Positions 1 to 8,303 of a stretch of DNA of 64,000 nucleotides are shown here, one piece after another. The stretch comes from Thermoprotei archaeon (GTDB lineage Archaea > Thermoproteota > Thermoprotei > QMSL01), in the NCBI GenBank assembly GCA_003650925.1, contig QMSP01000005.1, positions 35,025-99,024 on the forward strand, in the 5' to 3' direction. Each line of letters opens with the position of its first letter. Position 1 is the stretch's first letter. A model generated the notes under the pieces. The model was not told where the DNA came from, ran no database searches, and worked only from the letters and a program-made list of their open reading frames with translations. Made by a program: the position numbers and the translations under genes.

Positions 1-239
1 AGATAAGGATAGACAAGCTTGACGAGGCCATAAAGCTGTTCAAGATAATGGAAGACCTCTACTTAGCTCTAAGAGAATTTGACTTCCCTGATGCTCTAAC
101 GCCTGGCCTTAGGAGGAGATGTGATATAGCTCGTCATGTAGTTGAGAGCACAAGAACAGAGCTTCTCAACGCTACTCTAAATAAGAGGCTTCACGATTTA
201 ATGGTGAGGCTGTTAGAAAGCCTCAAGGAGAAAGTATAG
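1..239 (+). CDS. Translin-family protein, C-terminal part (5' end outside window)
   Basis: The frame is open from base 3, so the gene begins upstream of the window; the first ATG (48) is internal. The visible 78 residues are predicted helical and contain PGLRRRCDIARHVVE, the most conserved block of the translin family (typically PGLRR..D..R..IE.TR), followed by TRTEL. Translins are all-helical proteins that assemble into rings and bind single-stranded RNA or DNA; the role of archaeal members is not settled. The identification rests on this block only. Confidence 0.72.
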   Translation, partial: IRIDKLDEAIKLFKIMEDLYLALREFDFPDALTPGLRRRCDIARHVVESTRTELLNATLNKRLHDLMVRLLESLKEKV

Positions 240-322
240 CGCATGATAGAGAAGGGGATTAATATGAGCATGCATGAGAGGCATGCTTTAGGAGTAATGT
301 TATCATTCAGAAACATATCTTC

Positions 323-1015
323 ATGGGGGATCGAGCTTTGAGATCATTAAGAGCACCTGAGTGGTTCTCAATAGAGAAGGCCAGAAGAGCTCAATCCTTG
401 CTTGCAAAAAGAGTCATAACAAAGGACATGCTCCCTGAGGATATAAAGTACGTTGGAGGAGCTGATATAGCCTATGCTGGAGATAAGGCTCTTGCTGCAG
501 CAGTAGTCATGGATTTCGATACCATGGAGTTAGTCGACCACGCAATATATAAATGCAGAGTCATATTCCCCTATGTCCCAACTCTTCTCTCATTCAGAGA
601 AGCCTGGCCGGTCTCCCAGGCCATATTATCACTAAAGGTGAAGCCTGATGTAGTCCTCATAGATGGTCAAGGCCTAGCTCATCCCTATAGGCTAGGCCTA
701 GCTAGTCATGTAGGCGTAGTACTAGATATTCCTACCATAGGAGTTGCCAAGAAGAAGCTCTGTGGTATCATAGGCAAATACAAGGACCATTGGGCTCCTA
801 TCATGGATAGAGGTGAAGTGATAGGAGCAGCTTTGATAACAAGAAAAGGAGCTAATCCCATCTTCGTAAGTATAGGGCATAAAGTCTCGTTGGAGCGAGC
901 CATAGAGATAGTGTTAAAGTCCTGCAGAGGACATAAATTGCCTGAGCCCATCAGAGCTGCTCATAACATGGCTACAAGAGCTGCGAGGAGAGGGATATGG
1001 CATCAGTCAAGCTAA
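323..1015 (+). CDS. nfi: Endonuclease V
   Basis: Deoxyinosine-specific endonuclease that nicks DNA (or RNA) one base 3' of inosine, repairing deaminated adenine. The 230-residue length matches the family. Visible motifs: GGADIAY with the first acidic ligand D48, the PYVP wedge loop at 83-86 followed by FRE with E93, and LIDGQGLAHP with D114 and H120, then IGVAKKKLCG. The ATG at 323 is used; a TTG at 338 would shorten it by five residues. The 3' end overlaps ribK by 19 nt, so the two are probably cotranscribed. Confidence 0.93.
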   Translation: MGDRALRSLRAPEWFSIEKARRAQSLLAKRVITKDMLPEDIKYVGGADIAYAGDKALAAAVVMDFDTMELVDHAIYKCRVIFPYVPTLLSFREAWPVSQAILSLKVKPDVVLIDGQGLAHPYRLGLASHVGVVLDIPTIGVAKKKLCGIIGKYKDHWAPIMDRGEVIGAALITRKGANPIFVSIGHKVSLERAIEIVLKSCRGHKLPEPIRAAHNMATRAARRGIWHQSS

Positions 1016-1404
1016 GAGGCCTAGTATTTAGTGGAAAAGGAGAGGGAGCCTACTACGTTATGATTCCTAACTACTTAAAGCACTTCAGAGCACTACTGGG
1101 CTCAGACCCTTATCCTGGCACGCTAAATATAAAGCTCAGCGATAGAGAGAGCATTGAGGCAAGGAGGAAGCTTGAGAAACTTAATGGCTACTTGATAGAG
1201 GGCTTTAGACTAGGAGATGTGAGATATGGTGCTGTAAAGTGTTTTAAGGCCATCATCAATGGACATGTAAAGGGCTTAGTTCTCGTAATAGAGAAGACAC
1301 GATATGGCCCTGACGTAATTGAGGTGGTATCGCCTCAATATCTTCGAGGAGTACTTAATCTGAAGGACGGTGACCCTGTTGAAGTTGAGGTCCTCCTTGA
1401 TTAG
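997..1404 (+). CDS. ribK: CTP-dependent riboflavin kinase
   Basis: Archaeal DUF120 enzyme that phosphorylates riboflavin to FMN with CTP. The 135 residues are the catalytic domain alone, without the N-terminal winged helix some archaeal members carry. Diagnostic motifs are GKGEGAYYV near the N terminus and DPYPGTLNIKL around residue 40, the nucleotide and metal binding region. A GAGGAG site sits upstream of the ATG. The gene overlaps endonuclease V at its start, and its last 50 nt are also coding on the other strand for the next flavin enzyme, the FAD synthetase-like gene. Confidence 0.93.
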   Translation: MASVKLRGLVFSGKGEGAYYVMIPNYLKHFRALLGSDPYPGTLNIKLSDRESIEARRKLEKLNGYLIEGFRLGDVRYGAVKCFKAIINGHVKGLVLVIEKTRYGPDVIEVVSPQYLRGVLNLKDGDPVEVEVLLD

Positions 1405-2098
1405 ACTTCATGAATTCACGTATGGCCTCTACTATGGATGATGTACTTGGGTAAGTACATCCCTTGTACTTCTCCTTCAGCCTGATGACCTTGATGTAGT
1501 CTAGCCCCCTCTTCTTTAGCTCAGCATACAGCTTCTCCTCATCTAGGGGCTGATCTGGTCCAAGCAATATGATGTCAGGCCTTAGCCTCTCTACGCTTTT
1601 GATTATGTCCTTTTCATCACCTAGTATGGCCTCATCAACCCACCTTATCGCCTTGACGACTTCAAGTCTTTGCTTCTCTGGAACTATAGGCCTTCTGCCC
1701 TTAAACCTCTTGACATTAACATCTCTTGCAACTACAACACACACTTTCCCCAGGCTCCATGCCTTCTTGAAGAGGAAGATGTGCCCCGGATGTATTATAT
1801 CAAAGGTTCCTGCAACGAGTACTCTTACCCTCCTAGGATTCTCTGCCCTACTCCACTCATAGCTTACTGCACCGATCTCTCTTAAGGAATCGAGAAGACC
1901 TTCGCCATATGCTATACAGACCAGCCCTGTGGCGTAATCTCCGCTCTTGAGATAATGTCTCGCATCCTCAAGATAGGCCTTAACATTCTCCAGTATTCTT
2001 CTAGTACAACCATTTAATTCCCTGATTATCTTTATGTGACTCAGTGTTCTCTCCATGGACATTATATATCTCTCCAGCCTCTCCCTCAGCGCCTCCAT
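1355..2098 (-). CDS. ribL: DUF357 domain - FAD synthetase (RibL-type nucleotidyltransferase)
   Basis: Two-domain protein. Residues 1-85 are a helical DUF357-type domain; residues 90-230 are a cytidylyltransferase fold with VAGTFDIIHPGH (GTFD 97-100, HPGH 103-106) and a C-terminal YPSTSSIV, the ISSTS-like motif. Archaeal RibL adenylylates FMN to FAD. The fusion to DUF357 is seen in other archaea and its purpose is unknown. It is convergent with ribK and shares 50 nt with it; its own start overlaps the end of the diphthine synthase gene by 13 nt, so dphB-ribL looks like one transcript. A different nucleotidyl acceptor cannot be excluded. Confidence 0.85.
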   Translation of the reverse strand: MEALRERLERYIMSMERTLSHIKIIRELNGCTRRILENVKAYLEDARHYLKSGDYATGLVCIAYGEGLLDSLREIGAVSYEWSRAENPRRVRVLVAGTFDIIHPGHIFLFKKAWSLGKVCVVVARDVNVKRFKGRRPIVPEKQRLEVVKAIRWVDEAILGDEKDIIKSVERLRPDIILLGPDQPLDEEKLYAELKKRGLDYIKVIRLKEKYKGCTYPSTSSIVEAIREFMKSNQGGPQLQQGHRPSD

Positions 2099-2901
2099 CC
2101 TTTGACACCTCTGAGTAGTTCTTGAGGAGCCTTAGCGAGAACGTATAGTGCCTCGGCCTCTGTGAAGTGCAGCTTCTCAGAGGGCACTACGAGAGTGTGC
2201 GGAGGTGGTCCAAAGTCATAGTGTTTGAGTTTGCTAAGGGCATCAGCCTTGACTACGAAGTCTGGGGCTCCAGCTCGTGCTATGCCTATTACTAGTCTAT
2301 TGGGCGTGAAGATACCTTCCTGCAGCTCCTCTTCCATATCCTGAAGTATTCTAACAGCCTCTGGTATGGTCATGAATATCCCTTCCTCTACTTTGATGTC
2401 TAAGAGTATGATGGAGTGAAGACCCATTTTTAGATTACTTTTAACTACCTCGTAGACTGTGTATGGCTTAACACCATCTACTGGATGTACTAAGGTAACT
2501 GACCTTCCAAACTTATAACTGTGAAGCCCAGTCAACCCTGGTATGGCTGTGAATATGGAGACTCCATTTATTATCCTGGTCTTTACGCCTCTCTTCTCAG
2601 CCTCCACTCTAATTATCTGATGCGTAGTGGCCATGAATGGATCTCCTGGCACCATGAGGGCTATCCTTCTCTTTCTCGCTTTATCTATGATTTCATACAT
2701 GCCATCCTCAAGCTCTTTCCTTGTGAGTACCCTTATCTTCCTCCTCAGAAGCTTCTCGAGGGAGTCAAGCCTTAATCCTGGCATCACACTAGTGTAGAGC
2801 TCCACATATACTTCATCACACTCCATAGCTACTTCAATACCTTCAAGAGTTATACTTTTCTCTGAATAAAGACCCATGCCTATGAATATGAGCTCTCCCA
2901 T
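2086..2901 (-). CDS. dphB: Diphthine synthase
   Basis: SAM-dependent methyltransferase that methylates the modified histidine of elongation factor 2 during diphthamide synthesis. It opens with GELIFIGMGLYSEKSITLEG and has the tetrapyrrole-methylase-like VPGDPFMATTH around residue 90; 271 residues is usual for archaeal Dph5/DphB. First gene of the minus-strand dphB-ribL pair, divergent from aIF2 gamma across 133 nt that hold promoters for both. Confidence 0.93.
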   Translation of the reverse strand: MGELIFIGMGLYSEKSITLEGIEVAMECDEVYVELYTSVMPGLRLDSLEKLLRRKIRVLTRKELEDGMYEIIDKARKRRIALMVPGDPFMATTHQIIRVEAEKRGVKTRIINGVSIFTAIPGLTGLHSYKFGRSVTLVHPVDGVKPYTVYEVVKSNLKMGLHSIILLDIKVEEGIFMTIPEAVRILQDMEEELQEGIFTPNRLVIGIARAGAPDFVVKADALSKLKHYDFGPPPHTLVVPSEKLHFTEAEALYVLAKAPQELLRGVKGWRR

Positions 2902-3034
2902 ATGCTCAACTCCACTGTTAATAATATCCTTAAGGAACTAGAAGCTAACTGAGCTCTCTTGAGGTTCTGGACAGCTTCCTCTCTTGAGCTATCCTTAAAT
3001 CTTAGTTTCAATACCTATCTCTGGGCGTTGTGCT

Positions 3035-4294
3035 ATGGATGTTAGCGAGGTAGAAAAGATCCAGCCCTTAACTAATGTTGGTACTGCTGGTCATGTTGAC
3101 AATGGTAAAAGCACCTTAGTTCTCGCCTTGACAGGGATATGGACTGCTTACCACTCTGAGGAACTCAAGAGAGGTGTTACGCTTAAGCTAGGATATGCTG
3201 ACTGTGAGATATTGAAATGTCCTAATTGTCCTCCACCACAATGTTACACGACTAACTCCTTATCTCCAGACTATAAGTGTAGGTACTGTGGAGCCGATCT
3301 AGAACTCATAAGGAAGGTATCCTTCGTTGATGTCCCTGGTCATGAGATGCTAATGGCTACTATGCTAGCGGGAGCAACTCTCATGGATGGTGCCATACTC
3401 GTAGTGGATGCATCTAGGGATGAACCTCTTCCTCAGACGAGAGAGCACTTCAAGGCTCTTGAGATCATAGGAGTTCGCAATCTCATAGTCGTTCAGAATA
3501 AGGTGGACATAGCCCCTGAGGATAAAGTTAAGGAGAACTACAGGAGGATTCGTGAATTTCTTGAGGGTACATGGGCTGAAAACGCCCCCATCATACCGAT
3601 ATCTGCACTTCACAAAGTCAACATAGATGTGCTAGTCTATGCCATTGAGAAGCTGATACCTACACCTCAGAGAGACTACTCAAGGCCTTTTAGAATGCTT
3701 ATTGCTCGAAGCTTTGATGTGAATAAGCCTGGAACGCCACCTGAGAAGCTAATGGGAGGAGTCATAGGTGGTACTATACTCCAGGGGAAACTTGCCATAG
3801 GCGATGAGATTGAGATAAGGCCTGGCATAAGGGTTACTAAAGGAGGTAGACCTGTCTATGAGCCTATATTCACAGAGGTTATAAGCTTGAAGGCAGGAAA
3901 GGTGGCTGTTGAGGAGGCTTATCCTGGAGGCCTTATAGGCGTCGGTACCACCCTAGATCCTAGTGTGACCAAGGCTGATGCTCTTATAGGAAATGTAGCA
4001 GGCAAGCCAGGGACTTTGCCGCCAGTCTGGACTACTTTAAGACTTGAGGCCAACCTCCTGGAGAGAGTGGTAGGGACTAAGGAGATGATGAAGGTGGAGA
4101 GAATAAGAGTAAGGGAGCCTTTAATGATAAACGTGGGGACGGCTACTACGCTAGGAATAGTTACTCATGTGCGTGGAGATGAAGTAGAGATAGTGCTTAG
4201 AAAGCCTATCTGCACAGAGGCTGGCTCAAGAGTGGCCATAAGTCGCAACATCCATGGCAGGTGGAGGCTAATAGGCTGGGGTATCATCAGGTAG
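3035..4294 (+). CDS. eif2g: Translation initiation factor aIF2 gamma subunit
   Basis: GTPase subunit of aIF2 that delivers initiator Met-tRNA to the small ribosomal subunit. G1 is GHVDNGKST (residues 19-27), G3 DVPGHEML, G4 NKVD. Between them lies the zinc-binding insert CPNC...CRYC typical of archaeal aIF2 gamma. Length 419 is normal. Oddity: the usual P-loop GHVDHGKTT reads GHVDNGKST, with Asn replacing the normally invariant His. Upstream CCTTAAATC at about 2993 is a likely TATA box giving a very short leader. A PIN gene converges on it 5 nt downstream. Confidence 0.96.
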   Translation: MDVSEVEKIQPLTNVGTAGHVDNGKSTLVLALTGIWTAYHSEELKRGVTLKLGYADCEILKCPNCPPPQCYTTNSLSPDYKCRYCGADLELIRKVSFVDVPGHEMLMATMLAGATLMDGAILVVDASRDEPLPQTREHFKALEIIGVRNLIVVQNKVDIAPEDKVKENYRRIREFLEGTWAENAPIIPISALHKVNIDVLVYAIEKLIPTPQRDYSRPFRMLIARSFDVNKPGTPPEKLMGGVIGGTILQGKLAIGDEIEIRPGIRVTKGGRPVYEPIFTEVISLKAGKVAVEEAYPGGLIGVGTTLDPSVTKADALIGNVAGKPGTLPPVWTTLRLEANLLERVVGTKEMMKVERIRVREPLMINVGTATTLGIVTHVRGDEVEIVLRKPICTEAGSRVAISRNIHGRWRLIGWGIIR

Positions 4295-4299
4295 TCATG

Positions 4300-4704
4300 C
4301 TATACTGTGAGACCCTCAACTTCAAGCTTCTTACCACATCTCAGGTATATTATTGGGACGCCTTCAAGCCTTAACTTACGCCTCAGCTCTGCATCACCTG
4401 TTGCTACAACTGCTCCTAGCTTTTTAGCTAGTCGTATCAACGCATCATCAACCTTTTCATCAGGCTTAAGCTCCTCCTCTATTATCCTGCAGTGTCTATC
4501 TATGATCTGCATGGCTAAGCTATACATTCTCTGATACTTGGCACCTCTTGTTGACAATCGCCTTAACTCTTCTATGCAGAAGGAAGGAACCAAGAGCTCA
4601 TAACTAACCTCAAGCACTCTATCAAGCTCACTTATTATATTAACGCCCTCATTAAATGGTAGTAAAAGAAAGTTAGTATCCATAAGCACTTTTACTCTTC
4701 TCAT
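4300..4704 (-). CDS. PIN-domain ribonuclease-like protein (Fcf1/Utp23-like archaeal family)
   Basis: A 134-residue PIN domain: LMDTNFL (D9), SFCIEELRRL with the second acidic residue, DDALIRLA, and ATGDAELRRKL supply the usual four acidic metal ligands. This stand-alone archaeal PIN family is related to the Fcf1/Utp23 ribosome-biogenesis nucleases and is not paired here with an antitoxin gene, which argues for RNA processing rather than a toxin. It lies 3 nt downstream of the pyrophosphatase gene and is likely cotranscribed with it. Confidence 0.8.
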   Translation of the reverse strand: MRRVKVLMDTNFLLLPFNEGVNIISELDRVLEVSYELLVPSFCIEELRRLSTRGAKYQRMYSLAMQIIDRHCRIIEEELKPDEKVDDALIRLAKKLGAVVATGDAELRRKLRLEGVPIIYLRCGKKLEVEGLTV

Positions 4705-4707
4705 AGT

Positions 4708-5244
4708 CTAATCCTTAAACTTCTCTCGGTATATCTCCATAGCCTTGAGTATTATTTCCTTTGCTCTACTAGCTCCCTCCCATCCCTCAACCTTGCTCCA
4801 TTTACCTTTCTCTAGGTCCTTGTAATGACTCCAGAAGTGAGCTATTTCTTCAAGAACATGCGGTGGCAGATCCTCCACGTCACTGAACTTATCGAAGTAT
4901 GGGTCAACTGTGGGTACGGCTAATATCTTCTCATCCTCTCCTTTCTCATCCCTCATCCTCATAAGTCCAATGGGCCTAGCCTCTATAACGCATCCTGGAA
5001 AGGTTGGATATCTCGTCAACACCATGGCGTCGAGTGGGTCATCATCGTAGTAGTAAGTTCTTGGTATGATCCCGTAGTCAAATGGGAACTCAAAGGCCGT
5101 ATGTAGTACTCTGTCAAGTTTAATAATCCCCAGCTCATGGTCCATCTCATATTTGTTTCTGCAGCCCTTTGGTATCTCCACTATGACATATATTACCTCT
5201 GGAGGCTTAGGCCCAGTTTCAAGTCGTCTCCAGAGTGGCTTCAC
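4708..5244 (-). CDS. ppa: Inorganic pyrophosphatase (family I)
   Basis: Hydrolyses PPi released by biosynthetic reactions. Signature motifs include EIPKGCRNKYEMD, PFDYGIIPRTYYYDDDPLDA (metal-binding acidic cluster) and VDPYFDKFSD. I choose the GTG at 5244 because a GGAGGGTG ribosome binding site sits about 8 nt upstream; the frame could also begin at TTG 5259. The opposite strand's rpo7 starts 140 nt away, and GTTTTTAATC at about 5279 is a probable TATA box for this gene. Confidence 0.95.
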   Translation of the reverse strand: MKPLWRRLETGPKPPEVIYVIVEIPKGCRNKYEMDHELGIIKLDRVLHTAFEFPFDYGIIPRTYYYDDDPLDAMVLTRYPTFPGCVIEARPIGLMRMRDEKGEDEKILAVPTVDPYFDKFSDVEDLPPHVLEEIAHFWSHYKDLEKGKWSKVEGWEGASRAKEIILKAMEIYREKFKD

Positions 5245-5391
5245 GCTGACACCCTCCAATATATTCTGAGAGCTCGATTAAAAACTTCAGTCCTATTCTC
5301 AGGCGGTAGACTCTAATTAGGAGCTACGAGAAAAGCTTATCTGATAGCACGTTAGCCTTATAACGAACTTAGAGTTAAGGAGGAAATGGTA

Positions 5392-5985
5392 ATGTACCAG
5401 ATAGTCAAGGTCTCTGGAATCGTAAGGATAACCCCAGATAAGTTCAATAAACCTCTTGATGAAGCCGCTAAGGAGATACTGCAAGAGGAATACGAAGGCC
5501 TTGTTGATCCAGACCTAGGTGTGGTGATAGCTGTTCTTGATGTGAAAGTCTCTGATGAAGGAGTCATAATACCTGGCGATGGCGCTACATATCATGAAGC
5601 TGAATATGAGCTATTGACCTATACGCCCAGACTTCATGAAGTGGTGGAGGGCGAGGTTATAGAGGTAACGGACTTTGGCCTCTTCATAAGGCTAGGCCCT
5701 CTAGACGGCTTTATTCATCTATCGCAGATATATGATGACTACTTCTCATATGATAAAAGGCATAGTGTCTTGATAGGCAGGGATACCAAGCTAGAGATCA
5801 AGCCAAGGGATGTTGTGAGAGCTCGAGTGGTAACAGCTAGCATTGGAGGTGGAGTTAAGGGCGTAAGAGTAGGCCTTACCATGAGACAGCCCTTCCTAGG
5901 AAAGCTTGAGTGGATCAAAAAGGAGCTCGATAGAATATACAAAAAGCCTGCTAAGAAGGAGAAGGAGGCAAAGAAAGGAGGCTAG
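5392..5985 (+). CDS. rpo7: DNA-directed RNA polymerase subunit Rpo7 (RpoE1)
   Basis: Stalk subunit of archaeal RNA polymerase, partner of Rpo4, contacting nascent RNA. The N-terminal tip domain begins MYQIVKVSGIVRI; the second half is an S1/OB domain (GEVIEVTDFGLFIRLGPLDG). The lysine-rich tail is slightly longer than usual. Two ATGs compete: 5386 lies only 2 nt from the AAGGAGG site, while 5392 has 8 nt spacing and gives the family N terminus, so 5392 is preferred. A TTATAAC box about 26 nt upstream leaves leaderless initiation at 5386 possible. First gene of a long transcription-translation operon. Confidence 0.95.
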   Translation: MYQIVKVSGIVRITPDKFNKPLDEAAKEILQEEYEGLVDPDLGVVIAVLDVKVSDEGVIIPGDGATYHEAEYELLTYTPRLHEVVEGEVIEVTDFGLFIRLGPLDGFIHLSQIYDDYFSYDKRHSVLIGRDTKLEIKPRDVVRARVVTASIGGGVKGVRVGLTMRQPFLGKLEWIKKELDRIYKKPAKKEKEAKKGG

Positions 5986-5988
5986 AGC

Positions 5989-6213
5989 ATGCCTAGAAGA
6001 GAACCTCTCTCCTCCTTCTTAGCGTGTAGGCGTTGTAAAGCTCTCTTTTCTGTACCTCAGAAGTCTGAGGAGCCCATCAGATGCCCCTATTGTGGCTCAA
6101 CTGATGTATCTGATGATTGGGAAGGCCTTGTGATAATTGCGGATGTGAACTCACTCATAGCTCAGAGGCTTAACATAAAGAGGCCTGGCTACTATGCCAT
6201 CAAGGTAAGGTGA
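5989..6213 (+). CDS. spt4: Transcription elongation factor Spt4 (RpoE'')
   Basis: Zinc-ribbon partner of Spt5 that raises RNA polymerase processivity. The 74 residues have CRRCK near position 13 and CPYCG near 34, forming the four-cysteine zinc site, then the conserved DWEGLVIIAD strand that docks on the Spt5 NGN domain and RPGYYAIKVR at the end. It follows rpo7 by 3 nt, the classical archaeal arrangement. Confidence 0.95.
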   Translation: MPRREPLSSFLACRRCKALFSVPQKSEEPIRCPYCGSTDVSDDWEGLVIIADVNSLIAQRLNIKRPGYYAIKVR

Positions 6214-6217
6214 TGAT

Positions 6218-6775
6218 ATGGCAATCGCTCCAGAGGAAAATGAAGTTCTCCTTGCTACAAAAGATGTTGTGAAGCTTGTGAGAAGGCCTCTAGGAATGCT
6301 ATTATCAGAAGATCCGAAGACGACACCACATATGGTAAAGTCCATCATAGAGCTATTCTCACCTCCTCTCCTCATAACAGTGGGCGATTTTGTATCTCAG
6401 TTGCTTGAGAGACAAGATATTGTGGCTGATGTGATGATACTTGACGGTCGTATCATGAGGCGTAAGAGCTATCACAGCCTGGAGGAGGGCTCTCGAAGAA
6501 TTATCGTCACAGCTAATCCTCCTAGCTGTATAACATATAATTCATGGAAGGCTGTTGAGAAAGCCATATCTAGTCCACCATCCCTATTAAAAGTACAAGG
6601 TGAGGAAGACTTGCTGACCTTGGCAGCTATATACATATCACCTCTCAATTCCTTTATAATCTATGGCCAGCCAAGGGAAGGCATGGTCTTGGTCATAGCA
6701 AATGAGGAGAAAAAACTCTATATAGCGAGGATAATCGCTTCTATGGAGAGGAGGAGATTGAATGAGCCAGACTAA
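6218..6775 (+). CDS. GTP-dependent dephospho-CoA kinase (DUF359)
   Basis: Last step of coenzyme A synthesis in many archaea, using GTP rather than ATP and unrelated to bacterial CoaE. Family marks: LITVGDFVSQ and DVMILDGRIMRR (residues about 55-85), and VTANPPSCIT. Length 185 fits. It starts 4 nt after spt4 and overlaps S24e by 14 nt; the same spt4-DUF359-rps24e order is common in archaea, which strengthens the call. Confidence 0.9.
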   Translation: MAIAPEENEVLLATKDVVKLVRRPLGMLLSEDPKTTPHMVKSIIELFSPPLLITVGDFVSQLLERQDIVADVMILDGRIMRRKSYHSLEEGSRRIIVTANPPSCITYNSWKAVEKAISSPPSLLKVQGEEDLLTLAAIYISPLNSFIIYGQPREGMVLVIANEEKKLYIARIIASMERRRLNEPD

Positions 6776-7118
6776 GCCTGAGTTTGGGCTAAAAATAGTA
6801 AAGGAGCGCTACAATCCTCTAGCAAAAAGAAGAGAACTCACAGTAGAGCTCTACCATGTGGGCAAGGGTACTCCACCTAGGTACGTTGTTCGCAACTACA
6901 TAGCATCGCTTCTCAAAGCAAGACTTGAATGTGTATATGTAAGGTCTCTCAAAACAGAGTACGGCCTTAACAGAACTATAGGTGAAGTCCATATCTACGA
7001 TGATCCTAAGAGAGCTGAAGAAATGGAGCCAGAATATATAAGAATACGGAACCTACCTCCTGAAGAGCGAGCTAAGGTATTAGCAGCTAAAGCTGAGGAG
7101 AAGGCAAAGAGAAGGTAG
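6762..7118 (+). CDS. rps24e: Small ribosomal subunit protein S24e
   Basis: Archaeal/eukaryal ribosomal protein of 118 residues. It has the typical start with KPEFGLKIVKERYNPLAKRR, the SLKTEYGLNRTIGEVHIYDD core and a basic alanine-rich tail. The start overlaps the dephospho-CoA kinase gene and S27ae follows 10 nt later. Confidence 0.95.
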   Translation: MSQTKPEFGLKIVKERYNPLAKRRELTVELYHVGKGTPPRYVVRNYIASLLKARLECVYVRSLKTEYGLNRTIGEVHIYDDPKRAEEMEPEYIRIRNLPPEERAKVLAAKAEEKAKRR

Positions 7119-7128
7119 GGGGATTAGC

Positions 7129-7323
7129 ATGGCTCATGTTCATAAACGTTATGAATACGACTATAAGACTGGCAAGATAAGGCTGAAGAACAAGATATGC
7201 CCTAGATGTAGTAGGATCATGGCCTTTCATAAACATCCTGTTCCAAGATGGCATTGTGGCTACTGCAATTACACAGACTTCCTCACTAAGTCTCCTGAGG
7301 CTGGAGGGAAAAGCTCATCATGA
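7129..7323 (+). CDS. rps27ae: Small ribosomal subunit protein S27ae
   Basis: A 64-residue zinc-ribbon ribosomal protein: CPRCSRIMAFHKHPVPRWHC continues into GYC, giving the four-cysteine site. Preceded by a GGGGATTAG leader. Its stop overlaps the Kae1 ATG by 4 nt, so translation is probably coupled. Confidence 0.96.
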   Translation: MAHVHKRYEYDYKTGKIRLKNKICPRCSRIMAFHKHPVPRWHCGYCNYTDFLTKSPEAGGKSSS

Positions 7324-8303
7324 TAGTACTAGGCATAGAGTCAACGGCACACACCTTTGGTGTGGGTATTGCTGATGAAGAGGGAAGAATCCTGGCTAAC
7401 ATAAATGCCATCTATGTTCCTAGAGGTGGAGGAATCCTTCCAAGAGAGGCTGCTCGCCATCACTTCCTAGTAGCCGATAAAGTCCTTAGAAGAGCTCTGA
7501 AGGTAGCTAATGTCAAACTCAGAGACTTGGATGCCATAGCTATTGCCTTAGGGCCAGGCATGGGCCCTTGTCTTAGAGTTGGTGCTCTCATGGCTAGAGC
7601 TCTTGCAGTAAAACTCAACAGACCTCTAGTTCCTGTCAATCATTGTGTAGCCCACATAGAGATAGCACGCCTGACGACACAGTCTCAAGACCCTCTCGTC
7701 GTTTACATCTCTGGTGGCAACACCATAATCTCAGCCTTCGCAGAAGGCAGGTACAGGATATTTGGAGAGACCCTTGACATAGCCCTAGGCAATTTCCTAG
7801 ATACTTTGGCTAGAGAGCTAGGTCTTCCTCAGCCTGGAGTGCCTCAAGTAGAGGCATTAGCCTCCAAGGGCACTAAAATCATAGAACTGCCCTATATAGT
7901 GAAGGGACAGGACATGTCCTTCTCAGGGCTATTAACAGCAGCTTTAAGGAAGCTCAAGGAAGGGATTAGAGTAGAAGACCTATGTCTCAGTGTAGTGGAA
8001 TATGCGTATGCTATGTTAGCTGAAGTAGCTGAGCGAGCTCTAGCTCATACAAGGAAGAAAGAGCTGGTACTAACAGGAGGAGTTGCAAGAAGTAAGAGGC
8101 TTCAGGAGGTGCTCAGGCAAGTTGCTGAGGAGCATGATGCTGTCTTTAAGGTGGTCCCTGATGAGTATGCAGGAGATAATGGGGCTATGATAGCCTGGAC
8201 TGGTGTTTTAGCCTTCAGACATGGAATTACCATACCTATTGAAAAGAGCTATGTGAAGCAGAGATGGAGACTTGACGAGGTGGAGGTTCCTTGGAGATCA
8301 TAA
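7320..8303 (+). CDS. kae1: KEOPS subunit Kae1 (tRNA t6A37 synthase, TsaD family)
   Basis: Catalytic subunit of KEOPS; transfers threonylcarbamoyl to A37 of ANN-decoding tRNAs. Motifs: GIESTAHTFGVG at the N terminus, REAARHHFLVADKVL, the metal-binding VNHCVAHIEIAR (H-x3-H), VYISGGNTI, VLTGGVARSKRL and DEYAGDNGAMIAW. Length 327 is normal for stand-alone Kae1. It overlaps bud32 by 13 nt; in some archaea the two are fused. Confidence 0.96.
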   Translation: MIVLGIESTAHTFGVGIADEEGRILANINAIYVPRGGGILPREAARHHFLVADKVLRRALKVANVKLRDLDAIAIALGPGMGPCLRVGALMARALAVKLNRPLVPVNHCVAHIEIARLTTQSQDPLVVYISGGNTIISAFAEGRYRIFGETLDIALGNFLDTLARELGLPQPGVPQVEALASKGTKIIELPYIVKGQDMSFSGLLTAALRKLKEGIRVEDLCLSVVEYAYAMLAEVAERALAHTRKKELVLTGGVARSKRLQEVLRQVAEEHDAVFKVVPDEYAGDNGAMIAWTGVLAFRHGITIPIEKSYVKQRWRLDEVEVPWRS

